In this document: piece after piece, positions 1 through 4,697 of the stretch
Position numbering within the stretch: position 1 is the first letter of the stretch
Layout of the letters: every line of letters starts with the position of its first letter
DNA from: Phycisphaerae bacterium
GTDB taxonomy: Bacteria; Planctomycetota; Phycisphaerae; Phycisphaerales; SM1A02
NCBI GenBank assembly: GCA_002684755.1
Contig: NYVS01000108.1
Coordinates: 14,382-22,227, forward strand
Length of the DNA stretch: 7,846 bases
Direction of reading: 5' to 3'
Program-made: the position numbers and the translations under genes
Notes under the pieces: model-generated
The model's database searches: none
What the model was told of the DNA's origin: nothing
What the model saw: only the letters and a program-made list of their open reading frames with translations

Positions 1-623
1 CGCCCCGTGAGGCACCGATACATCGTGGCGCCAAGCAGGAAGGCGTCGGTGCGTTCGTCGATCGCCCCGAGTGCGGCCTGTTCCGGGGCGAGGAATCCGG
101 GCGTTCCCTGGATCCGGGTCTTTCGCTCGCCGAGTCGGCAGGCCTGGCCGAGGTCGATGATGGTTCCCCGACCGCCCGTGCCGACGAGAATGTTGCCGGG
201 CTTGAGGTCGGCATGGGCGTAGCCCACCTCGTGCAGGTGTCGGAGTCCGTCGGCGATGGTGGCGAAGCATCGAAAGACGCTTGCCGAATCGGTGAAGGTC
301 GCGGTGTCGAGGGGCACGCCATCGATGAAGTCGAGGATCAGGGCGAGTTCCGAGATCCGGACGATTTCCCGGTATCGGAGCAGTCGCTGGGCGGATCGCA
401 CGGCCGGATGGTCGACCTTCGAGCCCACTTCGAACTCACGCTCGACCTGGGCGAGGAATCGACGGTCTCGGGCACCCTGCGCCGTGACATGCTTCAGGGC
501 GTGAAGGGAGCGGGTACGAGGGTCCGATACCACGTAGAGCCGGCTCGCTGCGCCTTCGCCGATCGGCTCGATGACCTTGTAACCGTGGATTTCGCGAGGT
601 GTCGTCGAATGATTGCTGACCAT
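1..623 (-). CDS. Hanks-type serine/threonine protein kinase, catalytically intact, C-terminus cut by window edge
   Basis: Protein kinase expected to transfer ATP phosphate to Ser/Thr in the cytoplasm; the substrate is unknown. 207 codons are visible. Motifs in order: glycine-rich loop IGEGAASRLYVV (residues 21-32), beta-3 Lys44 in HALKH, alpha-C Glu63, catalytic loop HADLKPGNIL (137-146; the usual HRD Arg is Ala, but Asp139, Lys141 and Asn144 are present), DLG in place of DFG (157-159, Asp kept), APE (179-181) and the alpha-F Asp193. Ala in place of the HRD Arg suggests it may not need activation-loop phosphorylation, which is an inference. The ATG at 623 has GGGAG nine bases upstream; an in-frame GTG directly before it is an alternative start. 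The C-lobe end and anything after it (membrane segment, sensor domain) lie outside the window. It is the second member of a tandem pair with the pseudokinase at 952-1851, whose sequence it resembles. Confidence 0.93.
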   Translation of the reverse strand, partial: MVSNHSTTPREIHGYKVIEPIGEGAASRLYVVSDPRTRSLHALKHVTAQGARDRRFLAQVEREFEVGSKVDHPAVRSAQRLLRYREIVRISELALILDFIDGVPLDTATFTDSASVFRCFATIADGLRHLHEVGYAHADLKPGNILVGTGGRGTIIDLGQACRLGERKTRIQGTPGFLAPEQAALGAIDERTDAFLLGATMYRCLTG

Positions 624-691
624 CACTGCTGGCTCCCTGCTCGGTGAACCCGTAGGTTCGATCCACCTGACGCCTTGGTTTCCCATCCTGG

Positions 692-706
692 TCCCGAATC
701 GCGGGA
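692..706. repeat. Small inverted repeat at the expected 5' end of the kinase transcript
   Basis: TCCCG, five bases, CGGGA form a 5-bp stem. It overlaps the last base of the candidate -10 and the expected transcription start. On the plus strand it is followed by TTTT, like a weak terminator, but no plus-strand gene leads into it. It could be an operator half-site pair or a 5' hairpin. Confidence 0.25.
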
Positions 707-734
707 TTTTCGCACCAAAGCCGGCGGCGATCAA
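706..734 (-). promoter_or_regulatory. Candidate sigma70-type promoter for the kinase at 1-623
   Basis: Read on the minus strand, TTGATC (734-729) and GAAAAT (711-706) match four of six bases each of the -35 and -10 consensus and are exactly 17 bases apart. Transcription would start near 699, giving a leader of roughly 75 bases before the ATG at 623. In this GC-rich sequence such an A-rich -10 is uncommon, but the call rests on pattern only. Confidence 0.35.
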
Positions 735-742
735 GTGGTGAT

Positions 743-756
743 TCGAAGATCTTCGA
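743..756. repeat. Perfect 14-base palindrome TCGAAGATCTTCGA
   Basis: The 14 bases equal their own reverse complement, without a spacer. The palindrome lies just upstream (9 bases) of the candidate -35 of the kinase promoter, a typical place for a dimeric regulator to bind. No regulator gene is visible in the window. Confidence 0.4.
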
Positions 757-951
757 TGAATGCGAAGAGGTCTTTTCAGGCCGGCTGGAATTCCGTAGTC
801 CGATCTCCCGGAACCGTGACGGTCGCCGACCGGAATGACGTCGTTTTCGTCCCGCGAAGATCCTCGTTCAGGAACGACCGTTCGAACGCGGACACCCCGC
901 GGACCATTGCTTGATGTGAATCGGGGGCGTCGAATTTCACCCCGCCTCGGC

Positions 952-1851
952 TCAAGCCGCTCGCCCCCGGGCGACGACTCCCCCGAAGTCACCGAGCCGC
1001 CGGATCTCGCCGAGCCGGTGCACGACTTCGGGCATGCCGATCGGTCGCCTCGTCGGATCCGGCTGCAGGCACTGCTCCATCAGCCGCACCAGTCCGACGG
1101 AGGTCGTCCGTCGATCCAGCTCCTCGATCCAGTGGGCATGGAGGTCGATCCAGTCGGCGGCACACAACTCACGGGCATCCGCCATCGCCAGCCTGTTCCG
1201 GAAGATCATCGCCGCCATCGTGGCCGCGAAACCGAAGATGTCCGAACGGGCCGTCAGAACCCCGCCGAGAAACTGCTCCGGACTCGAGTAGCCGGGATTG
1301 CCCGAGCCGACCTCGGCGGCCACGCCATCCTCGGTCGCGTCGCCGAATCCGATGAGCACCGGAAAGTCCTGATGATCGACCACGACATGGCGAGGTCGAA
1401 TCGAACCATGGACGTATCCCTGGTCATGAACGTGTGAGACGGCACGCCCGAGCTGCTCCATCACTTCGAGGATCGCATCACCATTCGTCGGCGTCCATCG
1501 ATCGAGCGTCGGTCCGTCCACGTACTGCTGGAAGAGCCCGACCTCGCGGAGTCGAAATCGACTGCGGATCCGCTGGAGCCGGTGAACGCGCCGGACACCG
1601 GCATGGTCGAACCGGCGGACGATCTCGTGCTCGTCGGTCAGTCGTTCCAGAAGGGCGTCGTCGCTCGAGCTTTCCCGGACCGCATGCTTGAGGGCCCGGA
1701 GCGAGCCATCGACCGGATCCGCGACGAGGGACGTCGTCGACGATGCACCCTCGTTCAGAATCGCGAGCACCCGATGGCCCATCAACTGACCGCGGGACGC
1801 GGTCTGGCTGGACGCGGACTCGCCCTTCAGTTTGTTTCTTGGAATCCCCAA
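952..1851 (-). CDS. Kinase-fold protein lacking catalytic residues (predicted pseudokinase)
   Basis: 299 aa from a TTG start. The kinase fold is readable throughout: N-lobe ILNEGASSTT loop (31-40), beta-3 Lys55 in RALKH, alpha-C Glu74, catalytic-loop position YVHGSIRPRHVVV (146-158), activation start IGFG (167-170), SPE for APE (190-192), alpha-F Asp204 and subdomain XI Arg in DPTRRP (265-270). The HRD Asp is Ser150, the loop Lys is Arg152, the Asn is His155 and the DFG Asp is Gly168, so phosphotransfer by the usual mechanism should be lost, while the Lys-Glu pair may still hold nucleotide or shape. I see no membrane segment or extra domain. The TTG at 1851 has GGAG eight bases upstream; an in-frame ATG at 1782 lacks a ribosome site and leaves only two residues before the first strand. 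It closely resembles the downstream kinase and probably regulates or scaffolds it (inference). Confidence 0.85.
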   Translation of the reverse strand: MGIPRNKLKGESASSQTASRGQLMGHRVLAILNEGASSTTSLVADPVDGSLRALKHAVRESSSDDALLERLTDEHEIVRRFDHAGVRRVHRLQRIRSRFRLREVGLFQQYVDGPTLDRWTPTNGDAILEVMEQLGRAVSHVHDQGYVHGSIRPRHVVVDHQDFPVLIGFGDATEDGVAAEVGSGNPGYSSPEQFLGGVLTARSDIFGFAATMAAMIFRNRLAMADARELCAADWIDLHAHWIEELDRRTTSVGLVRLMEQCLQPDPTRRPIGMPEVVHRLGEIRRLGDFGGVVARGRAA

Positions 1852-1885
1852 GTCGATCTCTCCCCGCCGCGAACCCCATGTCCAC

Positions 1886-1909
1886 GGACCTTCCCGAAAG
1901 GGAATGTCC
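1886..1909 (-). promoter_or_regulatory. Hairpin in the leader of the pseudokinase gene
   Basis: An inverted repeat with two stem blocks, GGAC/GTCC (4 bp) and TTCCC/GGGAA (5 bp), separated by one mismatched pair and closed by a 4-base loop. It ends 34 bases upstream of the TTG start and about 20 bases before the ribosome site. There is no following U-tract, so it is not a standard terminator. It could be an operator, an mRNA-stabilising hairpin or a translation control element. Confidence 0.35.
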
Positions 1910-1948
1910 GAATCAGAGGGTGCAGAAGCAAGAAATCGAGGCGGGAGA

Positions 1949-1969
1949 GACCGGAACAGGGGTCCGGTC
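1949..1969. repeat. 7-bp inverted repeat between the protease and pseudokinase genes
   Basis: GACCGGA and TCCGGTC flank a 7-base loop. It lies 30 bases past the protease stop in the direction of transcription. The following sequence is pyrimidine-rich but lacks a run of T, so it could be a weak or factor-assisted terminator or an attenuating hairpin; it could also be chance in GC-rich DNA. Confidence 0.3.
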
Positions 1970-1998
1970 GCGCCGGTCGGTCCGTTCGGATCGATCGA

Positions 1999-2793
1999 TC
2001 AACCGGAGACCGAGTGTGCCAGAAGGACCACCGCGACGTCGTAGAGGGCGTGGGTGGCGGCGACGACCCCGAATCCACGCAGGAGGTAGACGACCGAGAA
2101 ATACACGCCACTTCCGAGGTAGAAGAGCGCCAGACCGGGCAGCAGACGCCCCTCCGGCGTCTGGATCGGGTGGTAGAGCATGAAAGCGATCGACGAGACC
2201 ACCACGGCGAGGAACACCGTCGTCCTGTGCGATCGCTTGAAACCATCGACGAGGACGCCATGCACGATGGCGACGAGCGCCCAGCGGAAGACGAGTTCCT
2301 CGTACAGCCCGGCCCCGACCCCCATGGCCACGCGGTCGAAGAGGCCGTCGGGATTCACACTCGCCACCTGCAACTCGATGCCGCCACCCACCAGCACCCT
2401 GGCGAAGACCAGCAGCGGAAGGATGAGAAGCAGCGACTCCGCCCACATCAATCCCACGGTTCCCCAGTGCACCGACCACGATCGCCGGGAAAGGAACTGC
2501 CAGGCCACGAGCACCATGACCAGCAGCAGCCCCGGCAGCATCGGCCCGAGACCGCTGACGCCGAGGATCGAGAAGAGGTCGTGGATGTAGCGGTGCGCGA
2601 GATTCGTGACGGGGATCCCGCCATCAGGCCTCGCCGCAAGAAGCAGTCCCGCTTCATAGACCGCGACGAGCGGCAGCAACAGCACGAGGATCTCGAGCGG
2701 GCGCTGCGATCGCTCCCAATACGGTCCGGCCCAATGGGAGCCGGCCCGCACCTGTCCCGACGAATTCGAGGACGAGCGGGCCGGTCGCGCCAT
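1999..2793 (-). CDS. CPBP/CAAX-family intramembrane metalloprotease
   Basis: 264 aa integral membrane protein of the CPBP (CAAX protease and bacteriocin-processing) family, thought to cleave peptides within or near the membrane using a metal ion. All three family motifs are visible: EELVFR (165-170, EExxxR), FMLYH (204-208, FxxxH) and HALYD (248-252, HxxxN/D). Hydrophobic segments fall near residues 33-53, 84-101, 113-135, 191-208, 217-236 and 240-258, with an N-terminal soluble stretch of about 30 residues. The ATG at 2793 has AGAGG ten bases upstream; another in-frame ATG at 2817 has its GGGAG directly abutting the start and is less likely. It follows rpsT by 60 bases and is probably co-transcribed with it, and it lies 147 bases before the pseudokinase. 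Substrate unknown: relatives process prenylated proteins, bacteriocins or membrane-bound anti-sigma factors. Confidence 0.9.
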   Translation of the reverse strand: MARPARSSSNSSGQVRAGSHWAGPYWERSQRPLEILVLLLPLVAVYEAGLLLAARPDGGIPVTNLAHRYIHDLFSILGVSGLGPMLPGLLLVMVLVAWQFLSRRSWSVHWGTVGLMWAESLLLILPLLVFARVLVGGGIELQVASVNPDGLFDRVAMGVGAGLYEELVFRWALVAIVHGVLVDGFKRSHRTTVFLAVVVSSIAFMLYHPIQTPEGRLLPGLALFYLGSGVYFSVVYLLRGFGVVAATHALYDVAVVLLAHSVSG

Positions 2794-2853
2794 GGCAGCG
2801 GAACCTCTCTCTCGCATCTCCCGTGAAGGGACGCGAGGGGCGAGACGGATCGA

Positions 2854-3129
2854 TCAGGCCGCGGCGGCCTTCAGATCACGAAGTCGTCGTGAAAGACGGC
2901 TCTTCCGACGGGCGGCGGTGTTGCGATGCATCGCGGGCGTGCAAGCGACCTTGTCGAGCACCGAGCAGACCTTTCGGAATTCCGTCTCGGCGTTGCCAAC
3001 ATCCTTGTGCTGGACGGCTGAAAGGAAACTCTTGATCTGGTTCTTCACGCGACGCTTGCGCCAGTTGTTGAGGGCGCGACGCTTGGCGCTCTGTCGAACG
3101 CGCTTCTTGGCTGATTCAGTATTCGGCAC
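2854..3129 (-). CDS. rpsT: Ribosomal protein bS20
   Basis: 91 aa, highly basic, a primary 16S rRNA-binding protein of the small subunit. The N-terminal PNTESAKKRVRQSAKRRALN is the typical S20 start, followed by the long helical hairpin (NNWRKRRVKN, then IKSFLSAV) and the C-terminal MHRNTAARRKSRLSRRL motif. The length is normal for the family. Translation starts at a GTG (3129), with AGGAG nine bases upstream; rpsT genes of other bacteria also often use a non-ATG start, which in E. coli (UUG) takes part in autoregulation. The frame stays open further upstream, but that part has no S20 similarity. It has its own likely promoter and probably feeds read-through into the protease gene. Confidence 0.97.
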   Translation of the reverse strand: MPNTESAKKRVRQSAKRRALNNWRKRRVKNQIKSFLSAVQHKDVGNAETEFRKVCSVLDKVACTPAMHRNTAARRKSRLSRRLRDLKAAAA

Positions 3130-3162
3130 GAGCCCTGTCTCCTGCGAGGATGCGAACCGGGC

Positions 3163-3190
3163 ATTATCGCCAACCGCCCGCCGGATGCAA
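3163..3190 (-). promoter_or_regulatory. Likely sigma70-type promoter of rpsT
   Basis: On the minus strand TTGCAT (3190-3185) and GATAAT (3168-3163) are separated by 16 bases. The -10 matches five of six consensus bases, the -35 three of six. Transcription would begin near 3156 and leave a leader of about 27 bases, including the AGGAG ribosome site. It lies in the divergent region shared with the FIST gene, for which I found no equally good promoter. Confidence 0.5.
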
Positions 3191-3250
3191 CCCCGATTCC
3201 GATCAATCAGGGGGAGATTCGTGATTCTCGACCCGCTAGGATCCATTGAG

Positions 3251-4477
3251 ATGCATGCCCCGGCCACGAATTTTCTCACGATCGCCGCTTCCGACCGGCA
3301 TGCGGACACCCGGACCGCCGCCCTCGCCGTCGCGGCGACCCTGCGAGAGACCCTCCCCGCCCCCCCCCAGGCGGTCCTGGTCATCGCCAGCTTCCACCAT
3401 GCCGCGGTCGTTCCGGAAGCGGTTCGGACCATCCGAGAGTCGCTGGACGCGCCGGCGACGGTCGGATTCACCGCCCGTTCCCTGATGGAGGGATCCGAGG
3501 AGTTCGATCGAGGTCCGGCCCTCGCCGCGATGGCGGTCGCCGGCCCCGGCATGCGGGCCCGTGCCTTCCGATTCGATCACCGCGACGGCCCACCGGAGGC
3601 CTGGTCCCGCGAGCTCGTCCGGAGCCGGCTGCGACCGATGTCCCCGCCCCGGGGCGTGATGGTGTTCGGCGATCCCTTCAGCACCGGATCCAACGCGCTC
3701 CCCACCCGGCTCGCCGATGCGGTCCTCCCCGACGTTCCGATCTGCGGCGGCCTGTTGAGCGGTGCGAGCCAGGCCGGCGCCAACGTGCTCGTCGCCGACG
3801 ACGAGGTCTCGAACTCCGGGGCCGTGGGACTCGTGTTCGAAGGCGACGTCGAAGTGGAATCGGTGATCTCCCACGGTGCGCGAGGCGTGGGCCCCTCCCT
3901 CGTCGTGACCAAGGCGGATGCCACTGGAATCCTCGAACTCGGCGGACGCCCCGCCGCGACGGTGCTCGATGATCTGCTCGCCGATCTCTCCGCCCAGGAC
4001 CGGACCACGCTGGGAAGAACGCCGCTGATCGGCATCGCCATCGATGCGACCAAGTCCCAGCAGGGCCGGGGCGATTTCCTGGTTCGCCCCATCGCCGCCG
4101 TCGACCGACGTTCGGGCACGCTCCTGACGACGGGACGCATCTCCCGTGGATCGACCATCCAGTTCCATGTCCGGGATGCGGCGATCGCCGCAGACGACCT
4201 CGACATGTCGCTCGACCTCGCGATTCTGGACGATCGTCCCCCCGCGGGGATCCTGCTGGCGGGCTCGGCCGGCCGCGGGGCGTCGCTGTTCGGCGCCAGC
4301 GGGCACGACTCCGGCCGGATCCACGAACGCCTCGGCGGACCTCCCCTGGTCGGATTCGAGGCAGCGGCCGAAATCGCGTCGATCGGCGGTCGACCGAGGA
4401 TCGCGGGCCTCGGGCTCTCCGCGATGCTCCTTCGAGGCCGGGAGCCGCGGGGAAACCCATCCCTCGGCGACCGGTAG
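3251..4477 (+). CDS. FIST N- and C-domain sensory protein
   Basis: 408 aa, soluble. FIST proteins are predicted ligand-binding sensory proteins, and small ligands such as amino acids have been proposed. The N-terminal FIST part spans roughly residues 20-215, with VGFTARSLMEG (71-81), a central CGGLLSGAS (165-173) and the family's strand GAVGLVFEGDVEVE followed by SHGARGVGPSLVVTKA (190-222). FIST_C spans about 225-395, with LGGRPAATVLDDLL (230-243), RGASLFG (342-348) and LVGFEAAAEIA (366-376). There is no attached kinase, GGDEF or receiver domain, so any signal must pass to a separate partner. The ATG at 3251 has AGGA nine bases upstream; an in-frame GTG at 3221 behind GGGGAG four bases away is a plausible alternative that adds ten residues. 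The gene contains a run of nine C near codons 37-40. It is divergent from rpsT and followed 220 bases later by the assembly ATPase. Confidence 0.88.
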   Translation: MHAPATNFLTIAASDRHADTRTAALAVAATLRETLPAPPQAVLVIASFHHAAVVPEAVRTIRESLDAPATVGFTARSLMEGSEEFDRGPALAAMAVAGPGMRARAFRFDHRDGPPEAWSRELVRSRLRPMSPPRGVMVFGDPFSTGSNALPTRLADAVLPDVPICGGLLSGASQAGANVLVADDEVSNSGAVGLVFEGDVEVESVISHGARGVGPSLVVTKADATGILELGGRPAATVLDDLLADLSAQDRTTLGRTPLIGIAIDATKSQQGRGDFLVRPIAAVDRRSGTLLTTGRISRGSTIQFHVRDAAIAADDLDMSLDLAILDDRPPAGILLAGSAGRGASLFGASGHDSGRIHERLGGPPLVGFEAAAEIASIGGRPRIAGLGLSAMLLRGREPRGNPSLGDR

Positions 4478-4697
4478 GACGCAGGTCGGCTCCTGACAGG
4501 AAATCGCGCTGATTCAGCCCGATAAGGTCGTCGCGTCGATGAACCAGAGGGAATTCACCCCCGGATCGCCACGGAATGGATGAAGCGCGCGGCCCGGGTC
4601 GCGAAGATGGAACACACTCACCGCGTCGCCGAAGCCCGAAGGCGAGCGACGCGGGAACACACGGGTCCGGACGGACTTCCACGAGAAAGCACCGCCC
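4478..4697. other. Intergenic region and leader before the assembly ATPase gene
   Basis: 220 bases without a supported gene. It contains two short inverted repeats with one-base centres, TCCTG-A-CAGGA (4491-4501) and GCTGA-T-TCAGC (4508-4518), whose centres are 17 bases apart, and a longer stem (4621-4654). A CTGACA resembling a -35 (4492-4497) and GATAAG (4521-4526) are present but 23 bases apart, too far for a normal sigma70 promoter, so I do not call one. Confidence 0.4.
4621..4654 (+). promoter_or_regulatory. Leader hairpin with mutually exclusive pairing upstream of the assembly ATPase gene
   Basis: CCGCGTCGC (4621-4629) pairs perfectly with GCGACGCGG (4646-4654) around a 16-base loop. 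The end of the same left arm (TCGCC, 4626-4630) can instead pair with GGCGA (4641-4645), and the two pairings cannot form fully at once. It ends 43 bases before the ATG at 4698. It has no U-tract. The pattern resembles a leader with two alternative folds, but GC-rich DNA makes such pairings fairly common. Confidence 0.35.

Larger units (their letters stand above)
624..951. other. 328-base intergenic region between pseudokinase and kinase
   Basis: I see no convincing gene here. Short open frames on the plus strand (for example an ATG near 757 running to a TGA ending at 914) have no ribosome site or recognisable protein character. The region holds a candidate minus-strand promoter for the kinase (706-734), a small hairpin over its expected start (692-706) and a perfect 14-base palindrome (743-756). 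Its size and content suggest the kinase can be transcribed separately from the pseudokinase. Confidence 0.5.

Noticed and set aside
692..710. Intrinsic terminator on the plus strand (5-bp stem followed by TTTT)
   Set aside because: No plus-strand gene reads toward it, and the stem is short; it fits better as part of the kinase promoter region on the other strand.
1582..2826. 414-codon open frame on the plus strand
   Set aside because: It runs opposite the pseudokinase and CPBP protease genes and gives an Arg/His/Asp/Gln-rich sequence without domains.
2792..3250. Upstream extension of the FIST frame by 153 codons
   Set aside because: It would overlap rpsT antisense along its whole length, and the FIST domain starts after 3251 (or 3221 at the earliest).
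3130..3552. Upstream extension of the rpsT frame
   Set aside because: S20 similarity begins exactly at the GTG at 3129, which has a ribosome site; the extension is antisense to the FIST gene and covers the promoter.
3236..4324. 362-codon open frame on the minus strand
   Set aside because: It is antisense to the FIST gene, begins inside the promoter region and has no recognisable domain.
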